Shown here piece after piece: positions 1 to 17,174 of a stretch of DNA of 64,000 nt. This DNA comes from Nematostella vectensis (Eukaryota > Cnidaria > Anthozoa > Actiniaria > Edwardsiidae): contig NC_064046.1 of the NCBI RefSeq assembly GCF_932526225.1, positions 1,922,001 through 1,986,000 of the forward strand, read 5' to 3'. The notes below the pieces were generated by a model that saw only the letters and a program-made list of their open reading frames with translations, did not search any database and had not been told where the DNA came from. The translations under genes and the position numbers were made by a program. Each line of letters begins with the position of its first letter. Position 1 is the stretch's first letter.

Positions 1-95
1 TAGTGACAGAGAGGACAAGCCCAACTTCAAGTCAAAACCCCTAAGAAACCACGACCCGATGTTTTCAAAGAAAAACAATCATATCGACAGATTGC

Positions 96-472
96 GACAG
101 GAGCAAAAAAATGGCAAAATTAAAATTGTAAGGTTGTGTTAGGTTACATTTTGTTTATATTTTGCCTAGAGGTTCCTTGCATAATATAAAACAAAATAGG
201 TTTTAGTATTTTTTGGTAGATGATGCGTTCCTGAGATATGTTTGAGCAAAGTTGCCATAGATCATGAAAAAAGTAGCAATTTCGCCCAAATTGGGCAATT
301 TCAGACAAATCAAGAGTCTTTCAATTTGCAATATCTCAAGAACGAATTATCTACCAAAAAATACTAAAGCATTTTGTATTTTTATTACACAAGGAACATC
401 TATGTAAAAAATCAAGCGAATATAAGCTAACACGACCTTACAATTTGAACTTTGCCATTTTTTGCTACTGTC
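96..472. mobile_element. MULE-like foldback MITE, copy 1
   Basis: The two halves are long imperfect inverted repeats: the sequence inward from 96 matches the reverse complement of the sequence inward from 472 over roughly 150 bases. Both ends start GACAG. It is flanked by a perfect 9-base direct repeat, ACAGATTGC, at 87-95 and 473-481. A 9 bp target duplication with long inverted ends is typical of Mutator-like elements. It has no coding capacity, so it is non-autonomous. A diverged relative with the same terminus lies at 15454-15813. Confidence 0.75.
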
Positions 473-3400
473 ACAGATTGCTCATGCTAAGCCACTTTGA
501 GCTTTTGACTTTATTTTTTTCCTGAAAAAGGTTAATGAAAATAACCACCAATAGCCCCAAAACAAAGCTTTTTTTTTCGATCCTCGTTCGAAGTGGAAGC
601 ATATTTGAACGTATTTGCGCGAAAAGTTAAAACAGGTTATAAAAATATGTCGCGGTCCAGACATAGTGAGATCGTGAGGCATAACCTTTCGTCTCGGGTA
701 ATATAAAAAGTCAAAATGTTTAATCAAAGTAACATTCACTGCATGTCTTTATTCTGTTAATTGAGGCGACAGTATTCAGCGCTTGTTTCTAGTAATCAAG
801 ACAGAATTTTATTCTGGATCCGCGCCTGATCAGCGTTGTGTACGATTTAGGAGCCACAGGCGGGCAAGCATTTTAAGAGCAATCGAGACGAGAAACCAAT
901 GAAAAAAATAATAAAAAAAAAACATTAGAGAATATAATTTCCTGGTTAGGAGGGAAGACCTCCATAACAACATGTGGAAACGACAAAAGCATCACTTTAC
1001 TCGCGTATTTGCCCCATTAGCGAGATATCAACCGGTTATGAGCCAGCTTGCTTGCTTATTAATGAAGCTCTCAAAACAAAACAGGGAAAATTTATACTAT
1101 TGTCCCCAAGAACATTTTTCGCAGGAAAAGACAATCAATTGCATTTGCCTATGTCACCTGAAAATAAAACAACACTGAACTTTTATTCCTCATTTTGTTT
1201 TACTTAATCCTATGGATTTAATAGTCAACAAATGACATCTACTCGAGCATGCGCAGACAAGCGCCGGTAAAGAGGGGTTGATTAATTTCCAATCTCTTTT
1301 CATATTTTCCGGAGTGCATTTACATTTATTTCATTCTACGATCAACGCAGCATCGAAAAGACCACGTTCCAGACGATAAAAGATTTCCAAAAGCTGTCGT
1401 CCAGAAATTGTTGAAAACAAGGTAAGAAATGATGACAGAACAACTCATACTTTAAAATGAATTTTCGCCTACAAGCACCTGCCAAAGATTGCATTTCGAG
1501 AAAAATAGAGCAGCGAGCAAGATGAAGGCAAAAGATTACGCAATCTAGACGTTTACTTGCCACTGGTAGATAAGCTATTAAACGTTGTACCTTTTAAAAT
1601 AAGATTAATTGTGCACAAGTCATCTGTAACATTAGAATAAATATTAACATGTTTTTCTAAAAGAAAAACCGTCGCGAGTGATTGAAAGATACTATTTTTA
1701 AAACGATGTTTTTACGAAGTCGCTAAGGAACACGGAAAATAAAAAGGACTGCAAGAAAAGAGAAAGACCTTAAGGCAAAACGCGCTAGCATTATTGCAAA
1801 GTGACGGTTGTGTTATCGCCCCATTCAGTCATATATTAGCAATGTTTTCTCATTGATTAGAATACAAGCTGTAGATTAAGGAAAAAATTATGGAAGAAAT
1901 AAAAGAATTATCGACCACCTGCCTGAACTGGCGACTTGATTGGGAAACTGTGAAAAAAAATATTTTTGATTTTTTATCATTCAGCGAGCTATTTCCAAAT
2001 AAACCTCTTTGAATGTTTGGAAATGGATTACAACAAATAGTTATCAGTCAAACATCATGTTTGTATGTTAACAAATAGTGACAAACGTCACAGTTTTTAT
2101 TTTCGATCAAAAAATGCACTATGCGTGAGGTAACAACTAAAAATTATATAAAAACTCAGGGAGCTGGCAAAATAGAAAGGTGGCAATAAAATGAACCCAC
2201 ACTTTGATGTTCCACCAGGGGAAATTGGTCGAGTTTGCATATCTTATTGGTGAATTAAGGGCCGCTTCTACATAGAACCTGATTGGCGGTTTGAACAATG
2301 TTGCGAAAACGATGCTGTTGAACTTGGGGTAGGCTATAATACCGGGGTGGGGGGGTGGGGGGGGTGGCAGAATGCGCGGTAGATGGGGTTTGAACGGGGG
2401 GGGGGGTAAAGAGGCATATCAGTCAATCTTGTTTTAAAAACTGTCGTTTTTCTAGCTCGCTCGGCCATTTCCTTATTAGGCATTACATACCATATTTGGG
2501 AGTCCGCTTCAATCATTCTTTCCGGCTTTTTTATCGCTCTAGAGCTTGTAAGTCGAGAATTTCCACGTAAACTTGCAGGAATTCGTGTTTACTTCGATTT
2601 TGCTGGCAGCCATCTTGGAAGTGGAATATTACAGATCTCCCACGCGCTCGCCCCAGGCTCTTTTACACTATTTAGAAAAACGACAGCCATTGATTGATAT
2701 GTGGGAGAGGTCCCTCTTAGCCTAACCCTCGGCCCCATTTACGGGCGCGCCATGTATCCGTCTACATCACGACAACCGATTGACACCGGAACGGAGGATA
2801 CGCCGATGCAATCACAAAGCCCATCGGAAAAAAACTTCTTTGGAAACATGAGCTGCGCTTAGCTCAAATCGAGCTTGAAGCTGCAAAATGAAGCGACAGG
2901 GTTCCTGCAGCTGGAAGAATGCGCTGGATTGAGAAAACAAAACGTTCATTATAAGTCGCACTCGTGAGAAGTAATATAATACTTTTTGAAATATGAGTGC
3001 TATCCCGGAAATAAGAAAAGAGATATAGAAATTCCCTTTTTACCGACACTTGTATGCGTACAAACCTCATAAACAGTTTAATTTCTATTTTTTTGTAAAG
3101 GCATCTCGTCATAATGAAGGTTTTAGTTAATAGGCGAAACAGGAATATAAATAGGTTTTCGGATCGGCCAATTGAAATATAAAATGGCGTCAGATTATGG
3201 ATTTCGGCAAAAAATTGTACTAAAAAATATATAGACAACGGATTACTAAACCCAATAACAATGTCCGCAAATTGCACCGATTGTAAATTTAGGTATAAAT
3301 AGAGGGTGAAACTTTCCCGAAGAATGTATAGATTCAATTGCAGTAGCAATTTCCAGCACCACTTTCTGCTAAAATTTCAAAAGATTTCCCCGAGGTAGCT

Positions 3401-3640
3401 TACCCCCTAACAGTGCATATGTGAGACCATTCTAGAATACCAGTTTGCGATAAAAAGCTTGCGATGGCATAATAATTGCATGTAAAGTTTGTTACCCGAT
3501 CGTTTCTAGTGCTAAAGTAGTCTTACCTCTTTTGGTATAGTCTGGTTAGGCTAGGTTTAAAAAGTTTAATGCACAATCTTGCCTGTCGCGAAAACTTACC
3601 GAAAATTTACGCGGAGCGGTGATGTGAGAACCCCTACCTA
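473..3640. other. Intergenic, no gene recognised
   Basis: I see no convincing exon here. Open frames on both strands are short, AT-rich and mostly lack an ATG. The longest, on the minus strand at 2864-3349, has no early ATG and no recognisable domain. A G-rich run at about 2343-2407 (several runs of four or more G) could form a G-quadruplex or be a sequencing-difficult spot. Confidence 0.5.
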
Positions 3641-3885
3641 AAGCCGCATTGTCGCCAGTTTACTTCCGGTCGATTACGTAAAAATATCCGATGATTTTAA
3701 ACGGAAAACGCGAAAAATATTTCAAAATATTGAAAGCAGTTTGTCTATTCGAAGTTTCTTTGAGGATGTGATTGATAATTTAGAGCGGATGGCATGTTAA
3801 ATATCCCGGATTCTAATAGATTCTTTTGTTTATAGTCGAGGTTTCCGTCGGACCTCCGGAAGTAAACTGCCTGACAATGCGGCTT
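3641..3885. mobile_element. TA-flanked MITE, about 245 bp
   Basis: The left end begins AAGCCGCATTGTC and is followed by a match to AGTTTACTTCCGG. The right end is its inverted copy, so the terminal inverted repeats are about 30 bases. TA lies immediately outside both ends (3639-3640 and 3886-3887), consistent with a Tc1/mariner-type TA target duplication. There is no open reading frame of note. Confidence 0.65.
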
Positions 3886-4046
3886 TAACCCCAACACCCA
3901 TGCCCCTCCCGCCCATTAGGAATACTGTGTAGCGGTGTATTCTTTTAATTCAAAACTTATTCTGTAATATTTCTTCTTTAAAAAAGAATAAACTGAAAGG
4001 AGAGAATAGAAACTAAAATTTCATTTCAGCGGCATTACTAAAAAGA

Positions 4047-5707
4047 GGAACCGGCGGAACCGCCGGAACCAGTATATTTTGCCTAGTTATAGGGGTAGGG
4101 ATGTCATACTAGGATCACCATTTATTTCCTTTCTAATCTGATCAAAAAAACATTCCGTTTTGTGCATGGTACGTTACAGTACGCCCAGTGGTCCTAAAGC
4201 TATTAAGCCAATTGAACTATCAATCGCCGCTATTATCGCCTTTACCTGTTGACAGAACCTGTTACTGATCAACGTCGGTAGTGGCAATATAAAGGAAAGT
4301 ATTAAGACAAACCACCAGTCACGTTTGGACAGAGAGAGAGAAAAAACCCCGGATTCGGATTTCTGTAGAGATTAGAACGAAAATAAATCGTAATCCTAGT
4401 ACATCCCTACCCCTATACCTGACGCTCACTCCTTAACTTGAATAACTGTAACTAGTAAGGCGATGTTATCTAAAGTTTTGATTGACAACGGCAACCTTGG
4501 CTAGGCTATAATTGCATAATATTTCCAGATATCCTAAATGTGTGGGGCCAGATCTTAAACATTGAATTGCTTTGAAATCTTCAAAGTATTTCAAAGTACT
4601 TTAAAATCACTTACAATTGTTTCAGATTGGATTTTGATTGTATTCATTCAGCACATGTACATATAAAGAAGTGGGTAATTTATTACACCTTTTGCTTTTC
4701 GTTAACGAGAAATACGCATTCATTTTAGCCAAAATTACAAACATTTACGCCAATGTACTGTCATTTAAGCGAAAGTAAAATCATTCGAACTAAAAGGAAA
4801 TACATTAACGAACTTTACATAATTGAGTGCACACAATTGCATTTTCTTCACATTCATTTACACTATTCGACAACCAGGAATGAAAAATCCATTTTCATTT
4901 GGGCGTTGGTACATAACAATAGCACAAATAAAATATCAATAATACGAGAACTCGCAATCAATACAGTGAAAGAAATATTCATTAACATTTTTATTACAGC
5001 AAGTGCAAACAATAGTATTTTGTGAAAGTCATTTGCATGCTTCTTATAAACGTTAGCGCCTCCGTACAAACAATAAGCCCTTTATGACAAACAATATCCT
5101 AAAATAATTCTTCAATTACTTTTCGTTTTTTTTGTGCCCTTATAATGCACATACAGTCAAAATAAATGATACTAGCGCTAAAAAATTGATATCCGATCAT
5201 TTCGCCGTTTTACCCCGAGCCCAAATACAGAAACAAAAATGTTGCCGCCCTACAGTCCGTTTCTTAACCCTGGAAGCGCTTCAACGAAACATCAACACCA
5301 TCACACTGCCAAAATGTGCCGAATGGTATAGGTTCATGCAAACCTATCTACCACGCTGCCTCAACGGCGAAATGATCGAAAATCGGAAACGCTAAACCAA
5401 CGAAGGCTAAAACTACGAACGCTTGCATGTGTTACCTCTAACGAGTCGCGCTTCTGAAACAAGGGTTTTTTTGTTACTAATCCAATGGATTATCCGATCA
5501 AATGGATACAAACTGCATATGACAGAATGTCAAATATGCGTGAAATAACTTTGCACATCTGCGCTTAGTGATGTTGTCTTAGCATTTCACAACGGAATGT
5601 TTTTTTTTTTGTTCAGATTAGAATGGAAATAAATGGTGATCCTAGCATGACATCCCTACCCCTATAACTAAGCGAAATATACTGGTTCCGCCGGTTCCGC
5701 TGGTTCC
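4047..5707. mobile_element. Non-autonomous DNA transposon with ~100 bp inverted ends
   Basis: The ends are inverted copies of each other for about 100 bases. They start with repeated GGAACC(G/A)GC blocks, then CCAGTATATTT, then a shared stretch around GGGGTAGGGATGTCAT. A partial inverted copy of the subterminal part lies at about 4370-4430, which suggests a nested or composite element. The interior is AT-rich with no transposase-like frame. I could not identify a clean target-site duplication, so superfamily and exact ends are open. Confidence 0.65.
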
Positions 5708-6071
5708 GCCGTATTTCAATGTATTATTTTTATAGCAAAACACGCGTTTGTGGGTCCCTTTTAAGTTTCTTGTTGTGTTTGTACATTGCTATATCGTTAT
5801 ACGCGGGTTCAAAATAATGGCAAAATCTCCCCCCCCCTCTCCCTTAGCAAAAAAAAAATGATCCTTTCACTCTGTGGAGCCTCTGGGCACAGTTTGACGC
5901 GCACAACAAATTACTCTGACAAGTACGTGACCATAAACTCATTTGCATGTTTAACTTTCACCTCTCCAGGGGAACGTCTTTCAAAACAGTCGTCTCCTGT
6001 TGTAATTCTAGCGGATTGTCTGCGCAAGAGCCTAAACGGAAACCAAGGAGAAAACCAGTCTACTTTTCGAG

Positions 6072-8530
6072 ATGGCCGGCACAGACACTGAGGAAGTTTA
6101 CCAACAGTACTACCAGACCACCGCGCTCGTGATCCCTCTTTACGTTATTACGATTGTGGTCGGTGTAATAGGCAATGGTATCGTCATACGGCAGTACTTC
6201 ATAGACAAATCCATCCATCGGATCTTCAACTTTATTATCACACACCTCGCCGTGGCGGACATGATTATCTGTGCCTTGTTTACCCCTCTACTTCTCGTGT
6301 ACCGTAGCCACGCGTCCGCCATGTTGGTAGCCTACTCGCCTCTGTGCGAATTTGCCTTGTTCTCCTCCATGCTCGCCATCTCAATGCAATACTTTCTTTT
6401 CCCACTTCTCGCCTTCCATCGCAAGGACGTCATGCTGAATCCGCGGGAACCCAAGCTCTTGTTCAAGAAAGCCAAGAACTTCGTGTACGGGTTCTGGGCT
6501 ACCTGTGTTGCTGTGTCCGCGGGTCTTGTTGGGATGGCCTGGTACATATTTCTCCACAGGGAGACCGGAGAGCCCAAGTTCTACCGATGTCTTCTGATCA
6601 ACACCGGGATTGATGCGTTCACGCTGTACTTCTTGATTTACTCGGCGGCCCAGTATGGCATGTCCATCATGATCACAGTCTACTTTTACTATAAGGTTTG
6701 GCAGGTATAACATTGACGTTTTCGTACTGTTTCAATTTTATAATTTTGTCATCAGTTAGCGTCTTGCCAGGGGGGCGCAAGGTTCGTACAACCTCCCTCT
6801 CCCATAGCTGTAGCAGACCTCGAATTATTTGGTGTAGCACCATACAGAAAATAATGTGAGGCACAGCCACGCCCCTACAGGTTATTTCCTATAATTTTTT
6901 AAACTATTGGGGGGCACATGCCCCCAGTGCCCCACCCCCTGCTACGGCCCTGTCTCCTGAGCTCTCCCGAGCGCACACTTATTAATAATTAATAATTAAT
7001 AATTATAAATTTTTGCAAGATATGCGTTCCGGGGGACCTTCCTTCATTTAGAAACCCGTAAAGTCTATAGCCTGCATAAAGTCTCTCTAGTTTGCAGTTT
7101 GATAGAGATTATGGGTTGTTGAGATTCCTGTGGCGCGTGGGAAAAGATTAGGAGGCTGGGTTGAGCTCGGCTCCGAGATCTACTCGCTATCTTCTCCGTG
7201 TTTTCGCGCAACTAATACCGGTTTTTCCAGCTCGGCTAACTAAGCTTGGCTTTTCTGTTTTTTACGCAACGATATGAACTGAATTATGTACATCGATCGA
7301 CTTTTTCCATCCAAATTTGGGAAATGTCTCAACAATTGTCAGTTTGTCAAAGATTGTAGCGCCTGTTGAGCAGGCTATGTAGTCTATCGTAACGCCTTGG
7401 CCAATATTATGAGGACATCCTATCTTGCCCCAGAACTGTCGTGAATAACCACGCAAACTATTCGTGTTTGCCATTAATAAAAAGATTTAAGATCATCGAG
7501 GTCTCATGAGCTTCCCCCCTCTTGTAAAGGCTATGGAAACAAGGCTGATGCCCCGGGGTGTCTATTGTATATTTCAGGGTCTGAACACAAAGACCACGGG
7601 ACTGAACGCGTCTGCCGAGGAGCGACACATCACCAAGCTGTGCTTCTGGCTCGCCATCGTCTACACTTGTTGCTGGACGCCTTTCCTTGTGGTGCAGGTC
7701 TCTGGGATATTTGGAAGGCAAGAGACTGTTTAATTGAGCAAGATATATATTTATATACCAAGAGATTATAATACGTAAGACACGTAGCTATGGGCGGGAG
7801 AGAGCATAGCCACTGTCTCTTGAATTGTCACCAAGATTTAGTCTTTGAGGGGCAAAAGGCCCTTTCAAAGCATTTGAAAATGTCTGATACATTTACTGTA
7901 ATCTTGGCTGCTAGGGAGGGGGGAGGGGAGCGTTATATTTTCTTGGTTCTTTAACGGTAATTTTCAGTGCGCGAAATGATGTGTAAAACTATAATATCAA
8001 GCAGAAAAAGCGCGCGAAGAGAAATGAAGTGCAAAACCTTATGCGCCAAATCATACGCGTTTACAGAACCCAGGCGGCAGGTGCTTTTAAGCAACCTTGT
8101 CCCTATAATACTATGCAAGATCCCCGCCTTCTAATATTTTCACCTTGGGTGACAAAGGCTCCAAGTTTACTTAATCACTACAACGAACCAAAAGGCAGCA
8201 GAAAACTAAGCGAATTTCCACGCGATTTCTTTTTCTAGTGCAGTCTTTACAGGCGCCTTGTAGGGGGGGGGGGGGGGGGGGAGGGTGTTAGCTTAACAAC
8301 TTGCTTGTTTAAAAAATGTTATTACTAAAACGCTTTCCTGTCGTGACAGGTACTCTGAGATCTACTTCAACATGCACGCATGCTCGTCTGCGGTCGGAGT
8401 GATCGGGTCAGCGATCAATCCCATGATCTACGTGTTTATGGATCCGTACTACAAGCGCGCCTTTCTCAAGTTCCTCGGCGCATGCTCAGACAACTGCAAA
8501 GTGGATGCCGCTATACCACATAGCAGCTAG
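6072..8530 (+). CDS. Class A (rhodopsin-like) orphan GPCR, 3 exons
   Basis: Exons are 6072-6704, 7578-7717 and 8350-8530, giving 317 aa. Exon 1 opens with ATG and covers TM1-TM5; exon 2 covers TM6; exon 3 covers TM7 and a short tail ending in TAG. Family marks seen: GN at residues 34-35 (TM1), LAVAD ending at D63 (TM2), C92 at the top of TM3, CWTP in TM6 and NPMIY in TM7. The DRY position reads HRK (116-118): the arginine is kept and the acid is lost. The first intron is GT-AG. The second needs a GC donor (AG|GCAAGA at 7717/7718) to keep TM7 in frame; the upstream GT at 7698 leads to a stop in exon 3. Ligand is unknown; no close family was recognised. Confidence 0.85.
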
Positions 8531-8989
8531 AAACTTCCCAGTGCCAAACACAGAGTTCTTAATATAAAGACATTGAACGCTTTACTCGACACAAAAGCTA
8601 AAAATTGCTTAAGAAAACTTTACAAATGTAGAATATATTATGTAGAGGATTAGTTTGACAAAGCAAACTCAATTCAATCGTGTTATATGTGTCAAAACGC
8701 ACCCACCCAAAAAGAAATGGTTCAGTATAAGCAGAATTGGTGACGCCAATGCTTCATTTTCCATTACTTTTGACTTTAAAAACGCTAGAAAAGGTAGAGA
8801 GGCGTTGAGACGCAAATATGTATTTATATATGTAGGACCCTTAACTTTTCTTATCATAAGTAGCTAGTCTCACTCTACGATACTTAGCTTGTCTGGTTAT
8901 GTACTAAGGTACGTTGCACGTGCAATCTCTTTGAATTGGGTACTAGGCCCTTACGCATCAAAGTCCTTCAGACCCCTGTCATTCATTGC
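8531..8989. other. GPCR 3' flank, no further gene seen
   Basis: AT-rich sequence after the GPCR stop codon. It presumably includes the 3' UTR, but I saw no canonical AATAAA close to the stop. Open frames here are short shadows without domain signal. Confidence 0.4.
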
Positions 8990-9309
8990 CCTTGCTGAGC
9001 TCAAGCGTATTGCGTGACAGAGGTTAGGCTCTGCGTAGGGAACTATGGGTACGCACTGTCACGCACTGCCCTTGCTGAGCTCAGGCGTATTGCGTGACAG
9101 AGGTTAGACTCTGCGTAGGGAACTATGGGTACGCACTGTCACGCACTACCCTTGCTGAGCTCAGGCGTATTGCGTAACAGAGGTTAGGCTCTGCGTATGG
9201 AACTATGAGTACGCACTGTCACGCACTGCCCTTGCTGAGCTCAGGCGTATTGCGTGACAGAGGTTAGACTCTGCGTAGGGAACTATGGGTACGCACTGTC
9301 ACGCACTAA
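8990..9309. repeat. 80 bp tandem repeat, 4 copies
   Basis: The phrase CTTGCTGAGCTCA recurs at 8991, 9071, 9151 and 9231, so the period is exactly 80 bases. Copies differ by only a few substitutions. Each unit contains GTACGCACTGTCACGCACT and a GCGTGACAGAGG stretch. It lies between the GPCR and RAB2A and has no long open frame. Confidence 0.85.
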
Positions 9310-10804
9310 AAATCTGAAACAATTTTTAAAATCTTAAATCCGTTAAAATTCAGAGACGGCAATACCACAAAATATTGGCGAATTGTTTTCTATTGCAATG
9401 CTGCCCACAATAAAACGAAGAATAATTAAAAATCGAGAATTGTATGCGAAAAAAAGAAAATATCGTTTTGTTGTAGGTTTCAAAAACAGCGCGCGCTCAT
9501 GAGAATGTCGCCATTCTTGATTGCGAATGCAGCGCGTGCGCACAATGCAAACACAATTCAAAGACTAAAAAATATCTGCTAAATTTAGCAGATTTGTTTC
9601 CTGAAGTTAAATAATCATTTGACTAACAGGTTGAGATATAAATATGACGGTTAAAGTTGTAACCACATAACGTTCTTCAGCAATAACTAAGAAGACATGA
9701 AGACGGGAACCGGTTTAGCGCGCGCATATGTTTTCTCATGGTTGACATCTCGATCTACGTCACAAATGACTGGACCCGGGCCTTTCAGTTCACGGCCTTT
9801 TTTCCGAAGGTTGAACAAAATACCTCAATATTACAGATTTGAGTTATTCGCGCGAACGCGTGTTTTATAGGGTCCATAAGAACCACATATCATTTGGAAG
9901 ATGAAAATATAAAGAATTGACAAAGTCTATCAGCTCTGAAAGGTTATATGGACTTTAATAGACCGAGCGATGGGTTAGTAGGGGATGCGAAGGATTCCCA
10001 TGTTTTTTTTTTCTCTTATGTTGTTATGTCCATGTCGTCATGTCGGGTTTATGTCAAAATTCCGAACAATTCACACTTGAACATACGAAGATAAGAGTGC
10101 GCGCGCCCATGTCGTTATGTCGCTATGTAACTATTGTGCACTAGGCATTACTATGCGCTTTACTTGCCGGCGTGCGTACTCCGAACCTCAGACTGAGAGG
10201 TCTGTTGAAAGCATCATTTTACTTGTTTTGTTATGTTTTTGTTATTTTCTAAACCCGTTAAAAATGAATGACTGGGAGCAACCTAAGATTCCCCGTGCGA
10301 GACAACACGACATAGAAAAATATCTCAGTTTATTTCGAATAGTTTGACGCATTACACTCATTTTTTTTTCTTGTAACATAATTATTACCTTTTCCTGTCT
10401 CAAAAAATAATAGAAAGGTGACTCAAAATGAATGCGAGAAAAACTTTTCAGTACACACTATTGACTGATGCCATGGTTAAATGAAGGAAATATTCCCGTA
10501 AAAATTAAAAATTGTAGGGAGAAAAAGGGAGAATACCGTAAGATACGAGACAAATAAGACATTTTTCTCCTCTTTAAACCAATACTTGCATTGGCATTAG
10601 AAACATTGTTGTTTGGAAAAAGACAACAGGTGTTGTTATACTAGTAAGGGGTTTTGTTCCCCCATTGCATGCCGGATGTCAACGTGGCTAAAATGTGACG
10701 TATACTGCGCAAGCGTAGTAGAGCCCTCATGAATAAGTTAGCGCATGACATCATAAACACACGGGCAAGAAAGGAACGGAAGAACGGATCAAACAACCAC
10801 GAAA
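9310..10804. other. Intergenic upstream of RAB2A
   Basis: No exon recognised. The stretch directly before the RAB2A ATG presumably holds its promoter and 5' UTR, but I saw no clear TATA box or initiator that I would defend. Confidence 0.4.
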
Positions 10805-15956
<5,152 letters not shown>

Positions 15957-17174
15957 TGAACAAAATTCTCTCCATTTAACCACACATTGCCAAACGTTGC
16001 TTTCTGAAGCAAGCATTCAAAGAAGTATTTAGCAAGAGGATGGGAAACTTGAGGACTTATGGGAACTTTTATCCTTCCTACCATCATTCCTCTATGGCCC
16101 TCTGGAGTAAATTGGTATAAACTTTAAATGTTTCGATCATGACATTCGAAGTCAGATACAGATATGTTTGTTAGATCCGTTATTGTACATTATAATCAAC
16201 CAGTAAGAAAACAATGTGAAATAGTGAATTTAAAAAAATAGTTTTGCTTCTGTTTTTTTTTTGGCACTCAAAATGATGTAAAATTGTATGACCACAAAAG
16301 GCAGGACTTAATCAAGTCACAGGTTCTAAATGTTTAAGTTGGACCTATCCAGTGCTCATATCCCTGACCTGTTCAGAGTAGTATTGATGGGTAGTAGTTT
16401 AGCATAGACATTTGGGTAATAAACACTCAGAGTTCCCCTTTTTTTAAAGAAGCATGTGTGAAATTGAAGAAGGAATGAAAAATCATATCTCTAATACCTT
16501 AACGTTATTTTTTTCCTGGGTAGTAAATATTGTGGCATATTTTTCCGGTAAGATTCTAACAATTTTTTAATTGCTACACATTGTAGCATTATGAATGTTT
16601 TGTCTGCAATGAATTCTGCAATGAATAAAGAGACAGTGCTGGCAAATGCTTTATGAATGTCATGAAGACAATCTTCCTCCTTTCTCTTCTCTCACTCACC
16701 TCTCCCATCAGTCGCCTTGTGCTGCCTCGTTTCTAGCCTTGATATGTTGACCCCAACTTCCTGGGTTCAAGAGGATGAGTACCCCTTGTATTCCGCACCC
16801 TTCCCCCTTGTGAATTCTGGCCTTTAGACACCCTTTGAAATCACATTTCCTAGGGGGTCCATTTGATGAAGCTAATCTTCTCAAGTCAAGGGGAGGGGGG
16901 TTTATAATTATGAAATGCAAAAAAAAAAAGATTAATATTGTTTAATTGTAATGCCTAGCCTTATTGAAACACTTCCCTAAATCAATACATTTAGTCAAAG
17001 TCGCAGACGTGGTGAGGGATTGTTATTTTCTGGCTTGTAACACAGGGGCCCCACGCAAGGATAAAATAATGTTTTCCTCCCGTGATGCCTTGCGCTAATT
17101 CAATAACAGAAACAGGCGATTTTCTCGTGAAAGGTCTCCACTTTCCTGTAGGAATTCCACCATTTTTACCGAAA
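15957..17174. other. RAB2A 3' UTR and RAB2A-MEAK7 spacer
   Basis: AT-rich sequence with candidate polyadenylation signals at 16418-16423 and 16624-16629. The bases just before 17175 should hold the MEAK7 5' UTR. No other gene is visible. Confidence 0.5.

Noticed and set aside
2864-3349. 161-codon open frame on the minus strand
   Set aside because: It lacks an early ATG, is AT-driven in composition and shows no domain or splice context.
9000-9310. Possible CRISPR-like array
   Set aside because: There are no unique spacers between short repeats; it is a plain 80 bp tandem repeat in a eukaryotic genome.
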